Shown here: positions 54,022 to 63,279 of the stretch, one piece after another
Position numbering within the stretch: position 1 is the first letter of the stretch
Layout of the letters: every line of letters starts with the position of its first letter
Assembly (NCBI RefSeq): GCF_008001015.1
Contig: NZ_CP042862.1
Coordinates: 1,674,001-1,738,000 of the forward strand
Source: Serinicoccus profundi
GTDB taxonomy: Bacteria; Actinomycetota; Actinomycetes; Actinomycetales; Dermatophilaceae
DNA length: 64,000 nucleotides
Reading direction: 5' to 3'
Program-made: the position numbers and the translations under genes
Notes under the pieces: model-generated
The model's database searches: none
What the model was told of the DNA's origin: nothing
What the model saw: only the letters and a program-made list of their open reading frames with translations

Positions 54022-54585
54022 TCAGCGGCGGTAGCCGTTGGCGCGGGGACAGATGTGCCCGGTCGGGTCGAGCGGCTGCCCGCAGAAGGGGCAGGAGGGG
54101 CGTCCCCCCTCGATCGAGGCGGTGCATCGCATCGCGAAGGCGCGGGCCCGGCCGGGCTCCAGGACGACCTTGATCGACTGCGGCGGCAACCCGGCCCAGG
54201 GGAGCTCGGCGGTCTCCTCGCCGTCCTCCTCGAGCGCGGCGACGTCCTCGGCCTCCGGCCGGTCGAAGGCCTCGAGCACCACGCGACGCTGCCCGGCCTC
54301 CCAGGCCACCGAGAGCCGCTGGACGCGGAAGTCGTCCTCGATGGGGGTGTCGAGCGGGGCGTTGTCGACGAACGCCTGACCGGCCGCCTCGGTGCCGTCG
54401 GGCCCCGCGACGTCGTCGAGCATCTCGGCGAGCGACTCCCCGAGCAGGCGGACCTGTTCCTTCTCGAGCGAGACGGTCATGACCCGCTGGCCGTCGGTGG
54501 CCTGGAGGAAGAAGGTGCGCCCACCGGGGGGGCCCACGCTTCCGGCGACGCACCGCTCGGGCGGGTCGAAGACGTGCTCAGCCAT
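54022..54585 (-). CDS. DUF3090 family protein
   Basis: A 187-residue protein of unknown function found in Actinobacteria. HVFDPPERCVAGSVGPPGGRTFFLQA is the recognisable N-terminus; the C-terminus has a CPFCGQPLDPTGHICPR zinc-ribbon-like CxxC pair. Its constant neighbours are the SCO1664-family and MSMEG_4193-family phosphatase genes. TAGGCT six bases before the ATG. Confidence 0.9.
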   Translation of the reverse strand: MAEHVFDPPERCVAGSVGPPGGRTFFLQATDGQRVMTVSLEKEQVRLLGESLAEMLDDVAGPDGTEAAGQAFVDNAPLDTPIEDDFRVQRLSVAWEAGQRRVVLEAFDRPEAEDVAALEEDGEETAELPWAGLPPQSIKVVLEPGRARAFAMRCTASIEGGRPSCPFCGQPLDPTGHICPRANGYRR

Positions 54586-54590
54586 GGGGG

Positions 54591-55328
54591 TCAGCCTACG
54601 TCCTTGCTGCCGGCGCCCCCACCCACCTCGGCATCGCCGGAGGCGCCGTCGGCGGCGAGCCGCGCCACGAGGCCGGAGAGGTCCACCGGATCACTCCCGG
54701 TGTCGTTGGTGCGCAGCACGAAGGGGCGCGTCGCCGTCCGGTGCACGAGGCTGAGCGAGGCGGGGTCGACGACGATCCGCTGGAAGTCGTCGAGGCCCGT
54801 GGCGAGCGCGTCGGCGAGGATCGCCTTGATGACGTCACCGTGGCTCACCGCCACCCAGACCGCCCCCGGTCCGTGCTCGGTCTCGACCCGCGTGTCCCAC
54901 TCGGTGACGGCCTCGACCGCCCTGGCCGCCATCTGCGCCATCGACTCGTGCGCGAAAGCCTCGTCGGCCGGGAAGGTGACCGTCGAGGGGCGGTCCTGCA
55001 CGTCCCGCCAGAGAGGCTCTGTGGCGAGCTCGGTCAGCGGTCGGCCCGTCCACGCGCCATACCTCGCCTCCCCCAGGCGGTCCTCGGTATGCCGCGCCAC
55101 CGGTCGGTCCGCGGGCTGCGCGGCGAGCACGGCGGCCGCGGTCTCCTGGCACCGCTGCAGCGGGCTGGCGACCACCGCGGCCAAGGGCGTCGCGGCGAGG
55201 CGTTCACCGGCCGTGCGCGCCTGACCCGCGCCGGTGTCGTCGAGCCCGAGGCCGGGGGTCCAGCCGGCGAGGATGCCCTCGGCGTTGGCGCGGGTGCGGC
55301 CGTGGCGCAGCAGGATGCAGATGGCCAT
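54591..55328 (-). CDS. Histidine phosphatase (MSMEG_4193 family)
   Basis: A 245-residue phosphoglycerate-mutase-like phosphatase. CILLRHGRTRANAEGILAG carries the RHG with the catalytic histidine; EARYGAWTG and the VSHGDVIKAIL second histidine are present. An acidic/glycine-rich tail (from residue 225) is extra. Coupled to the upstream LLM gene; the next gene's -10 overlaps its stop. Confidence 0.9.
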   Translation of the reverse strand: MAICILLRHGRTRANAEGILAGWTPGLGLDDTGAGQARTAGERLAATPLAAVVASPLQRCQETAAAVLAAQPADRPVARHTEDRLGEARYGAWTGRPLTELATEPLWRDVQDRPSTVTFPADEAFAHESMAQMAARAVEAVTEWDTRVETEHGPGAVWVAVSHGDVIKAILADALATGLDDFQRIVVDPASLSLVHRTATRPFVLRTNDTGSDPVDLSGLVARLAADGASGDAEVGGGAGSKDVG

Positions 55329-56377
55329 CAGTGGTCCTCCTCGAGCCGGGCGTGGGCCTCGACCGCGGCCTCCAACGCGTCCATGCGGGTCGCGAGGTCG
55401 GCGCCCCAGGGGGCGATGGTGAGGGTCGTGATGCCCGCCTGCGCGTACTTTCGCATGCGCTCGGTGATCCGACCTACATCGCCGAGCAGGCTCGTGTCGT
55501 CGACGAACTGCGCGGGCAGGGCCTGCGCCGCCTCGCCGTAGCGGCGCGCGAGGTAGAGCTCCTGGACCCGGGCCGCCTCGGCCTCATAGCCCATGCGCCC
55601 GGCCAGCTGGTTGTAGAAGTTGTGCTCCTTGCTGCCCATACCGCCGACGTAGAGCGCCGGGTAGGGGCTGACCGTGCGTGCGCACGCCTCGAGGTCGTCC
55701 CCCACGGCGAGCGCGACCGTGGCGTCGGTCTCGAACGGCCTGCTCGGCGGGGTGGTGCGCCGGGCCAGGCCCGCCTCGAGGTGGGCCAGCTGATCGGCGA
55801 AGAAGTCGGGGGCGACGAAGACGCCGAGCCACCCGTCGGCGATCTCCCCCGCGAGCTCGAGGTTCTTGGGTCCGACCGCGGCGAGGTAGACCGGGATGCT
55901 GGAGCGGTGCACGTGGGTGAGGCGCAGGGCCTTGCCGGGCCCGTCGGGCAGGGGAAGGGTGAAGAACTCGCCGTCGTGGGTCACCGGTCGGCGCGCCAGC
56001 ACCGAGCGCACGATGTCGACATACTCCCGGGTCCGGGTCAACGGCTTGGCGAAGCGCACCCCGTGCCACCCCTCGGAGACCTGGGGGCCGCTCACGCCCA
56101 GCCCGAGCCGGAAGCGTCCGCCCGAGAGGCTGTCCAGGCTGACCGCGGCCATCCCGGTCGCCGCCGGGGTACGGGCCGGGATCTGCATCACCCCGGCGCC
56201 CAGCCCGATCCGGGAGGTGCGCGCCGCGAGGAAGGACAGGATGCTCACGGCGTCCGGACCGTAGGCCTCCGCGACCCACGCGACGTCCAGCCCGAGCTCG
56301 TCGGCACGCTGGACCAGCGCGAGGTTGTCCTCGTCGCGGCCCTGCCCCCAGAACCCGCAGCTCAGTCCGAGGCGCAC
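55328..56377 (-). CDS. LLM-class F420-dependent oxidoreductase
   Basis: A 349-residue luciferase-like monooxygenase-fold enzyme. GAGVMQIPARTPAATGMAAVSLDSLSGGRF and the LGLGVSGPQVSEGWHG blocks match F420-dependent oxidoreductases. It probably uses reduced coenzyme F420; substrate unknown. The ATG start and TGA stop of neighbouring genes overlap. Confidence 0.9.
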   Translation of the reverse strand: MRLGLSCGFWGQGRDEDNLALVQRADELGLDVAWVAEAYGPDAVSILSFLAARTSRIGLGAGVMQIPARTPAATGMAAVSLDSLSGGRFRLGLGVSGPQVSEGWHGVRFAKPLTRTREYVDIVRSVLARRPVTHDGEFFTLPLPDGPGKALRLTHVHRSSIPVYLAAVGPKNLELAGEIADGWLGVFVAPDFFADQLAHLEAGLARRTTPPSRPFETDATVALAVGDDLEACARTVSPYPALYVGGMGSKEHNFYNQLAGRMGYEAEAARVQELYLARRYGEAAQALPAQFVDDTSLLGDVGRITERMRKYAQAGITTLTIAPWGADLATRMDALEAAVEAHARLEEDH

Positions 56378-56380
56378 CCC

Positions 56381-56782
56381 TCAGCCCCGCGGCGTCTCGT
56401 CGACGTCGTACTCCTCGTCCTCGAGACCGGAGTACTCGTCGTCGTCGTCGGCCTCCCGACCGGTCGCGGCGAACTCCTCGTCGTCCTCGAGCTCCTCGAG
56501 GTCGTCATCGTCATCGTCGTCGTCGCTGTCGAGATCGTCCTCGAAGTCGTCGTCGTCCTCGTCCTCGTCCCCGGCGAGGTCCTCGTCGTAGACCTCCAGC
56601 GGCGTCACCTCGCCGAAGGCGTCCATGAGGGCGTCGTCGTAGGCCGTGAACGCCTCCGCGATCCGCTCGTAGGCCTCGACCACGGACGGGTCGTCGTCAC
56701 CACGACTGACCGCCGCGGTTTCCAGGTGGGTCTCGAGGGCGGCGACGAGGGCGGTCAGGGCGGCGCGCGGGTCTGCGGTCAT
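56381..56782 (-). CDS. Highly acidic protein, 133 aa
   Basis: The N-terminal 60 residues form a helical domain (ALTALVAALETHLETAAVSRG); the rest is almost entirely Asp/Glu with a run of eight aspartates. Orthologues are sometimes labelled 'primosomal protein', without strong basis. GAC/GAT codons alternate to give an in-frame trinucleotide repeat. TACCGT six bases before the ATG. Confidence 0.72.
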   Translation of the reverse strand: MTADPRAALTALVAALETHLETAAVSRGDDDPSVVEAYERIAEAFTAYDDALMDAFGEVTPLEVYDEDLAGDEDEDDDDFEDDLDSDDDDDDDDLEELEDDEEFAATGREADDDDEYSGLEDEEYDVDETPRG

Positions 56783-56862
56783 GGTGTGACGGTAGCGCGA
56801 AATCGGCCCTGACGGGCGGGGATACCTCCGCTCCCGCGGGGACGTGCCTATGCTGGTGCGCG

Positions 56863-57048
56863 ATGGTCGAGTACGAGTACCGAGAGATCACCTTCCACCG
56901 CGACCAGGGTCGCGGCGAGGTGCGGCAGGCGTTGACCGAGCACGCGGAGTACGGCTCCTGGGAGCTGGCGCGGGTGCGCGTCTACCTCGGGGGTATGCGT
57001 CGCGTGCTCCTGCGTCGCAAGATCATCCGGGTGCGGCGCACCGCCTGA
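56863..57048 (+). CDS. DUF5703 family protein
   Basis: A 61-residue basic actinobacterial protein (MVEYEYREITFHRDQ ... YGSWELARVRVYLGG). Function unknown. It is short, with a conserved tyrosine-rich start and Arg-rich end. TATGCT eight bases before the ATG fits a leaderless transcript. Confidence 0.85.
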   Translation: MVEYEYREITFHRDQGRGEVRQALTEHAEYGSWELARVRVYLGGMRRVLLRRKIIRVRRTA

Positions 57049-57059
57049 CCTCGTTCCCC

Positions 57060-58412
57060 TCAGCAGTCGGCGACGAGCTGGCCGAGGACGCGGGTGCCGA
57101 ACCTGATCGCATCGACCGGCACGCGCTCGTCGACCCCGTGGAACATCCCGACGAAGTCGAGCTCCTGGGGCAGCCGCAGCGGGGCGAAGCCGTAGCCGGT
57201 GATCCCGAGCCGGGACAGGTGCTTGTTGTCGGTGCCGCCGGAGAGGCAGTAGGGCAGCACGTGCGCCCCGGGGTCCTCCTTGAGCAGGGCCCGCTTCATC
57301 GAGTCGACGAGCTCGCCGCTGCTGGGCGCCTCGAGGGCGACATCCTTGTGCTCGATCTCGACCTCGACGTGCTCCCCCGCCAGCCGGCGGATGGTGTCGA
57401 GCAGCTCGTCCTCGTGCCCGGGCAGGAAGCGGCAGTCCAGAGAGGCCGAGGCGCTCTGCGGGATGACGTTCATCTTGTAGCCGGAGTCGAGCATGGAGAA
57501 GTTGGAGGTGTCCTGCAAGGTGCCCTCGACGAACCGTCGGGCGCCGCCGAGGCGGGCGAGCATGTCCTCGACCCCCTCCTCGTTCCACGACTCCCCCGTG
57601 ACCTGGGCCACACCGTCGAAGAGCTCGCGGACCGAGGCGATGTAGGTCCGCGGCCACGGGTGGGCGTCGATCCGGGCGATCGCCTCGGCGAGGCGCACGA
57701 TGGCGTTCTCCTCGTTGGGGACCGAGCCGTGTCCCGCGCGGCCCGTCGCGTGCAGCCGCAGCCACGCGATGCCCTTCTCCGCGGTCTGCAGCAGGTAGGC
57801 CCGCGTCGGCGCGCCCGTCGCCTTGTCCGGCAGCGTGATGGAGAAGCCCCCGACCTCGCTGATCGCCTCGGTGCAGCCCTCGAACCACTCCGGGTGCTCG
57901 GCGACGACGTGGCCGGCCCCCTGGACACCCCCGGCCTCCTCGTCGGCGAAGAACGCCCACACGATGTCGCGCGGCGGCTTCTCCCCCGAGCGAGCCAGCT
58001 GGCGCAGGGTCGCGAGGAGCATGGCGTCCATGTCCTTCATGTCGACCGCACCACGACCCCAGATCATGCCGTCCTTCTCCTCGGCCCCGAACGGGTCGAC
58101 CGACCAGTCGGAGGCCTCCGCGGGGACGACGTCGAGGTGACCGTGGAGCACGAGACCGGGACGCGAGCTGTCCCGGCCCGGGGTCCGCACGACCACGCTC
58201 GTGCGCTCCGGGTGGTCCGCCGGAGCCGTCACCTGCGGGTCCAGACCCACCTCGCGCAGCAGCTCCACGACATACTCCGCCGCAGCCCGTTCCCCCGGGC
58301 CGCTGCCGTCGCCGTAGTTGCTGGTGTCGATCCGGATGAGCTCCTTGCAGATCCGGACCGCCTCCTCCTCTGCTGTGCTGGAGGGGCCGAGGTCGTCTGT
58401 CATGGACGTCAT
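57060..58412 (-). CDS. M20/M25/M40-family dipeptidase
   Basis: A 450-residue zinc aminopeptidase. Metal and catalytic motifs are LHGHLDVVP, GRGAVDMKDMD, FADEEAGG (Glu) and MFHGVDERVP (His), in the right order, with the internal lid domain (about 200-320). It would hydrolyse peptides or N-acyl amino acids. TAGGGT six bases before the ATG at 58412. Repeated palindromes lie directly upstream. Confidence 0.92.
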   Translation of the reverse strand: MTSMTDDLGPSSTAEEEAVRICKELIRIDTSNYGDGSGPGERAAAEYVVELLREVGLDPQVTAPADHPERTSVVVRTPGRDSSRPGLVLHGHLDVVPAEASDWSVDPFGAEEKDGMIWGRGAVDMKDMDAMLLATLRQLARSGEKPPRDIVWAFFADEEAGGVQGAGHVVAEHPEWFEGCTEAISEVGGFSITLPDKATGAPTRAYLLQTAEKGIAWLRLHATGRAGHGSVPNEENAIVRLAEAIARIDAHPWPRTYIASVRELFDGVAQVTGESWNEEGVEDMLARLGGARRFVEGTLQDTSNFSMLDSGYKMNVIPQSASASLDCRFLPGHEDELLDTIRRLAGEHVEVEIEHKDVALEAPSSGELVDSMKRALLKEDPGAHVLPYCLSGGTDNKHLSRLGITGYGFAPLRLPQELDFVGMFHGVDERVPVDAIRFGTRVLGQLVADC

Positions 58413-58424
58413 CCCGCCACCCTA
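58413..58424 (-). promoter_or_regulatory. Leaderless -10 box of the M20 peptidase
   Basis: TAGGGT at 58419-58424 with a six-base spacer to the ATG. Palindromic repeats begin 25 bases further upstream, over the -35 region. Confidence 0.55.
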
Positions 58425-58448
58425 ACCAGGCGCGCCGTGGCCGCCAGC

Positions 58449-58570
58449 GGGGAGGATCTATGCAGGTGCACCGATCCTCTCCGGTATGCGGGCCTGTGCC
58501 GGGGAGGATCCGTGCAGGTGCACCGATCCTCTCCGGTCTGCGGGCCTGTGGCGGGGAGAATCCGTGCGCC
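58449..58570. repeat. 52-bp palindromic tandem repeat (2 full copies plus part)
   Basis: Units start at 58449, 58501 and (partial) 58553, a 52-base period. Each unit holds a near-perfect palindrome: GAGGATCCGTGCA, GG, TGCACCGATCCTC (one mismatch). The first and second units differ at a few bases. They may bind a dimeric regulator or form cruciforms. Confidence 0.88.
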
Positions 58571-58890
58571 TACTCGGGGTCCTCGGCGAACAGCTCGAGG
58601 TGGCGGCACTCGCGGCACCGGAGGGCTCGGACGCGGTGGCGGGCGGCCTCGTCGAGCGCGGTGAATCCGAAGATGTGCGTCGCCGGCGGCTCTCCGACCC
58701 AGTCGACGTGCCCGAGCACGCCGTCTCCGCCCACCGTGAGGTGCCCTTCGTCCTGCAGACCCTCGCTCCCGCACGCCGTGCAGCGACTCCGCGCCCGCTG
58801 CCAGAGGTCCGGGCCGTCGGCGCCGAGCCGGATCATCGGGTCGCCCCCACCGCTTTCGGGCTCCGGAGGTGGGAGAGGCGTCCCCGTCAT
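58570..58890 (-). CDS. Zinc-ribbon hypothetical protein, 106 aa
   Basis: A small protein with two CxxC pairs, CTACGSEG and CRECRHLELF, forming a probable zinc ribbon, plus an HVDWVGEPPATHIFG middle. The ATG at 58890 overlaps the coxG stop (ATGA), so it is in the cox operon. No known function; not a usual cox gene. Confidence 0.65.
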   Translation of the reverse strand: MTGTPLPPPEPESGGGDPMIRLGADGPDLWQRARSRCTACGSEGLQDEGHLTVGGDGVLGHVDWVGEPPATHIFGFTALDEAARHRVRALRCRECRHLELFAEDPE

Positions 58891-59339
58891 CCGGCGGTGA
58901 GCTTGCCCTCGATGCACTCGACGAACTGGCCGAGCAGCTTGTCCGACACGCTCTGCATCACGCCCCGGCCGAACTGCGCCGGCTTGCCGGTGATGTTGAG
59001 CGAGGTGGTGACATCGGCCGTGGTGCCGGTGCCGTCGGGCGCGAGCTGCAGGATGACATTGGCCGAGGCGTTGCCGAGACCGCGCAACCCCTTGCCGAGC
59101 CCTTCGATCACGGCCCGGTGCGTCTCGTCGTCCCGCTCCACGAAGCGGCCCTCGCCCTGGTAGGTCACCCCGATCGGGCCGAGCTTGACCTTGACGTTGC
59201 CGGTGAACTCCTCCTCGGTGGCCGAGGTGACGGTGGCCCCGGGGAAGCAGCCCCCGACCTGCTCGAGGTCGGTGAGCAGGGCCCAGGTGTCCTCCGGCGG
59301 GGCATCGACGGTGAAGGTGTGGTGCAGCTCCATCGCCAT
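58887..59339 (-). CDS. coxG: CoxG-type SRPBCC protein
   Basis: A 150-residue START/SRPBCC-fold protein. HHTFTVDAPPEDTWALLTDLEQV, GCFPGATV, and the C-terminal GRGVMQSVSDKLLGQFVECIE helix are typical of CoxG, which recruits the CO dehydrogenase to the membrane in Oligotropha. Gap of four bases to coxM. Confidence 0.9.
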   Translation of the reverse strand: MAMELHHTFTVDAPPEDTWALLTDLEQVGGCFPGATVTSATEEEFTGNVKVKLGPIGVTYQGEGRFVERDDETHRAVIEGLGKGLRGLGNASANVILQLAPDGTGTTADVTTSLNITGKPAQFGRGVMQSVSDKLLGQFVECIEGKLTAG

Positions 59340-59343
59340 GGCG

Positions 59344-60198
59344 TCAGGCCCCTGCCGCCGCGAGGACCGCGCGCCGGGTCAGGACGCCGGCGACGTGCTT
59401 GCGGTAGTCGGCCTGGCCGTTGAGGTCCGACGGCGGGTCGGTGCCATCGGCGACCTGGGCGCACGCCTCGGCGACGGCGTCCTCGGTGGCCTCCTTGCCC
59501 ACGAGCGCCTCCTCCACGGCACGGGCCCGCAGCGGGGTGTTGCCCATGTTGGTCAGCCCCACCTTGGCCTCGGCGATGGTGCCGCCCTCGGTCCGCACGG
59601 CCGCGGCGACACCGATGATCGCCCACTGGTGGGAGACCCGCACGAACTTCTCGTAGTGCGCACCCCACCCCGTGTGCTTGGGGATCTCGACAGCGGTGAG
59701 CAGCTCACCCTCGCCCACGGCGGTCTCGAAGAGGTCGACGAAGAAGTCGGCCCCCTCCACCGTGCGCTCGCCGTCCGGCCCCTGGATGACCATGCGGCCG
59801 TCCAGCGCCAGCACCGGCGCCCCGACGTCACCGGCGGGGTCGGCGTGCGCCAGCGCACCGCAGACCGTGCCGCGGTGCCGGATCTGGGAGTCGGCGACCT
59901 CGGCGAGCGCGGTATGCAGCAGGGCCAGGTGCTCCTCGACGAGCGGGGAGTCCAGGACGTCCTGGTAGGTCGCGCCCGCACCGATCCGGATCGCGTCGCC
60001 CACCTCGGTGATGCCCTTGATCTCCTCGATCCGGGAGATGTCGACGATGATGCCGGGCGCGTTGAGGCGCATCCGCAGCACCGGTAGCAGCGACTGGCCG
60101 CCGGACATCACCTTGGCCTCGTCGCCGTGCTCGGCGAGCAGGTCGAGCGCCTCGGCCACCGAGGCCGGAGCGGCGTAGTCGAACTCCGGGGGGATCAT
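59344..60198 (-). CDS. coxM: FAD-binding medium subunit of a molybdenum hydroxylase (CoxM)
   Basis: A 284-residue FAD subunit with MPPEFDY-like start (IPPEFDYAAP), AKVMSGGQSLLPVLRMRL and the SQIRHRGTVCGALAHADPAGD flavin-binding motif. It passes electrons from the iron-sulfur subunit to FAD. ATG overlaps coxL stop (ATGA). Confidence 0.93.
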   Translation of the reverse strand: MIPPEFDYAAPASVAEALDLLAEHGDEAKVMSGGQSLLPVLRMRLNAPGIIVDISRIEEIKGITEVGDAIRIGAGATYQDVLDSPLVEEHLALLHTALAEVADSQIRHRGTVCGALAHADPAGDVGAPVLALDGRMVIQGPDGERTVEGADFFVDLFETAVGEGELLTAVEIPKHTGWGAHYEKFVRVSHQWAIIGVAAAVRTEGGTIAEAKVGLTNMGNTPLRARAVEEALVGKEATEDAVAEACAQVADGTDPPSDLNGQADYRKHVAGVLTRRAVLAAAGA

Positions 60199-62710
60199 GC
60201 CTGACCGCCTTCCTGCGTCGTGCTGCCGGCGGAGCTCGCCGCAGTTCCTGGTGGATCCTGGTTGGGCTCGCCCTCGGCGAAGTGCCCGGCGGCGGACTCG
60301 GCCGTGTCGGTCATCGCCCCCGCCGTGCCGTCCTGGATGGCCCGCCACACGCGCTCCGGCGTGCACGGCATGAGGATGTCCGTGACACCGAACTGCCGGA
60401 TGGCGTCGAGCACGGCGTTGACGACCGCCGGGGTCGAGGCGATGCAGCCGGCCTCCCCGACGCCCTTGACGCCGAGGTCGTTGGACGTGGCCGGTGAGGT
60501 CGTGCGGTCGGTGACGAAGTTGATCGTGTCGGCCGTGGTCGGCAGCGTGTAGTCGACGAAGGAGCCGGAGACCAGGGTGCCCTGGTCGTCATACACCGCC
60601 TCCTCCCAGAGCGCCTGCGCGATGCCCTGGACGAGGCCGCCGTGCACCTGACCCTCGACGATGAGCGGGTTGACGACGTTGCCGATGTCATCGACGCAGA
60701 CGTAGGAGCGCATCCGTGAGGCACCGGTCTCGGTGTCGATCTCCATCGCGCACAGGTGCGTGCCGTGCGGGAAGGAGAAGTTGACCGGGTCGAAGGTCGC
60801 ATCGGCGTCCAGGCTCGGCTCCATGCCGTCCGGCAGGTCGTGCGCCGCGAAGACGGCGAGCGCCAGGCCGGCGAGGCCGAGTCCCTCCTGGTCGGACCCG
60901 GCGCCCTTGACGGTGAACTTCCCGTCGGTGAACTCCAGGTCGTCGACATTGGCCTCGAGCATGTGCGCGGCCAGCGGCCTGGCCTTCTCGACGACCTTCT
61001 TGGCGGCGTTGATGACCGCCTGACCGCCGACGACGAGCGACCGGGACCCGTAGGTGTCCAGGCCCTTGTGGCTGATCTGGGTGTCACCGTGCAGGACCGT
61101 GACGTCGTCGAAGGGGACGCCCAGCTGGGTCGGCCACGATCTGGCTCCAGGCCGTCTCGTGGCCCTGGCCGTGCGCCGAGGAGCCGGTGATGACCTCGAC
61201 CTTGCCGGTCGGCAGCATCCGGACCGACGCGTGCTCCCAGCCGCCGGCACCGTAGTTGAGCGAGCCGAGCACCCGCGAGGGGGCGAGGCCGCACATCTCG
61301 GTGAAGGTCGAGATGCCCAGGCCCAGCTGCACGCGGTCGCCGCTCTCCCGGCGACGTCGCTGCTCGGCCCGCAGCTCGTCATACCCGAAGAGCTCCTTGG
61401 CCCGCTCGGTGGCCGCCTCGTAGTTGCCGGAGTCGTACTCCAGCCCGCAGACGGTCGTGAACGGGAACTCCTCGTGGGGTGATCCAGTTCTGCTCGCGGA
61501 CCTCCATCGGGTCGCGGCCGAGCTCGAGGGCGAGCTCGTCCATGATCCGCTCGATCGCGAAGGTCGCCTCGGGCCGCCCGGCGCCGCGGTAGGCGTCGGT
61601 CCACGTCTTGTTGGTGAAGACGTTGGTGCAGGAGAAGTGGTAGGCACCGAACTTGTAGATGGAGTTGAACATGAACGCGCCGAGGATCGGCACGCCCGGC
61701 GTCACGAGGCCGAGGTAGGCGCCCATGTCGGCGAGCAGCTCCACCTTGAGGCCGGTGACGGTGCCGTCGGACTTCGCGGCCAGCGTGAGCTTCTGCCACT
61801 GGTCGCGACCGTGGTGGGCCGAGAGCAGGCTCTCGCTGCGGGTCTCGGTCCACTTGCACGGGCGGCCGGTATGCCGCGCCACGAGGAAGGTGATGATCTC
61901 CTCCGGGGTGACCTGCAGCTTGCCGCCGAAGCCGCCGCCGACGTCGGGGGCGATGACGCGGACCTTGCCCTCGTCGACGCCGAGCGTCATGGCGAGCATG
62001 AGGCGCAGGATGTGCGGCACCTGGGTGGCCGACCACATGACGAACTGCTCGCCGGTGGGGTCCACCACGGTGGAGCGCGGCTCCATGAACGCGGGGATGA
62101 GTCGCTGCTGGCGGAACTCGCGCTCGACGACGACGTCGGCGTCGCGGATGGCGTCCTCGACGCTCGAGCCGGTGCCGGCCTCGGCCGAGTCGAAGACCCA
62201 GGTGGCCGAGCGGTTGGTGCCGAGGTCGGGGTGGGCGAGCTCTTCGTCGGCGGCGGCCTTCTTGAGGTCGAGGGCGGCGGGCAGCTCGGCGTAGTCGACG
62301 TCGACGAGCTCGGCGGCGTCCCGCGCTGCCGCAGCGGTGCGCGCGGCGACGACGGCCACGACCTCGCCGGAGAAGGCGACCCGGTCGACGGCGATCGCCG
62401 GGTGCGGCGGGGCCATCTGGTCCTCGGTGATCGGCCAGGCGCACGGCAGGCTGCCCTGGAGGTCCTTGACGTCCTCGCCGGTCAGCACGGCGATGACGCC
62501 CGGAGCCTCCTTGGCGGCGCTGGCGTCGATGCCGGTGATGCTCGCGTGCGCGACCGGGCTGCGGACCATCGCCAGGTGGAGCATGCCCTGCAGCTGCAGG
62601 TTGTCGGTCCACTTGGTGCGGCCGGTGATGAGCCGCTGGTCCTCCTTGCGACGTCGGTCGCGGCCGACCTCGAGACTCGTGGTCTGTGGCCGGTCGTCGA
62701 CGGCGGTCAC
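60195..62710 (-). pseudogene. coxL: Molybdopterin-binding large subunit (form II CoxL type), two frameshifts near 61482 and 61130
   Basis: About 835 residues in three frames. Frame one (from GTG 62710) has GRTKWTDNLQLQGMLHLAMVRSP, PDVGGGFGGKLQ and TDAYRGAGRPEATF; the AYRGAGR active-site motif, not the CSFR-type of true CO dehydrogenase, makes it form II. It breaks at WITP; the second frame (HEEFPFTTVCGLEYDSGNYE..., GSSAHGQGHETAW) breaks at QIVAD; the third continues QLGVPFDDVTV... to the end, with GVGEAGC. Each break needs one missing C. All active-site parts are present if joined. Confidence 0.88.
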
Positions 62711-63189
62711 GACTGCTCACCTCCGCTCGCGGCGGACTGGCCGGAGGCCTGCAGGACCGCCTTGACGATGTTGTGGTAGCCCGTGCAGCGGCAGAGGTTG
62801 CCCTCCATGCCGTGCCGGACCTCGTCCTCGGTGGGACTCGGGTTGGTGTTGAGCAGGTCGGTGGCCTGCATGATCATGCCGGGGGTGCAGAAGCCGCACT
62901 GGAGGGCGTGGCAGTCGCGGAAGGCCTCCTGCACCGGGGTGAGGGTCTCGCCGTCGGCCAGGCCCTCGATCGTCGTCACCTCGTGCCCGTCGGCCTGGAC
63001 GGCGAGCACGTTGCACGACTTCACGCTGCGCCCGTCGAGGAGCACGGTGCAGGCGCCGCAGTTGCTCGTGTCGCAGCCCACGACGGTGCCGGTCTTGCCG
63101 AGCGTCTCGCGGAGGTGGAAGACGAGGAGGGTTCGGGGTTCGACCTCGTCGGTGTACGTCGTGCCGTCCACGGTCACGGTGATCTTCAT
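62707..63189 (-). CDS. coxS: [2Fe-2S] small subunit of a molybdenum hydroxylase (CoxS)
   Basis: A 160-residue protein with two iron-sulfur clusters: [21 protein letters not shown] (plant-ferredoxin type) and CGFCTPGM ... NLCRCTGY. It relays electrons from the molybdenum site to FAD. The ATG at 63189 is preceded by GGGAGAG. First gene of the operon on this strand; coxL GTG overlaps its stop. Confidence 0.95.
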   Translation of the reverse strand: MKITVTVDGTTYTDEVEPRTLLVFHLRETLGKTGTVVGCDTSNCGACTVLLDGRSVKSCNVLAVQADGHEVTTIEGLADGETLTPVQEAFRDCHALQCGFCTPGMIMQATDLLNTNPSPTEDEVRHGMEGNLCRCTGYHNIVKAVLQASGQSAASGGEQS

Positions 63190-63279
63190 ACGGCTCTCCC
63201 GTCCGGAAGATGAGGGGACTTCGTTGTCCTCCCCGATCCTGCCGTGACGGTGGGTCACGCGCAACAGATAGGAGCGGGG

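Noticed and set aside
56460-56580. GTC/GTCATC trinucleotide repeat as possible microsatellite
   Set aside because: It codes in frame for the poly-Asp/Glu tail of the acidic protein and fits the protein's composition.
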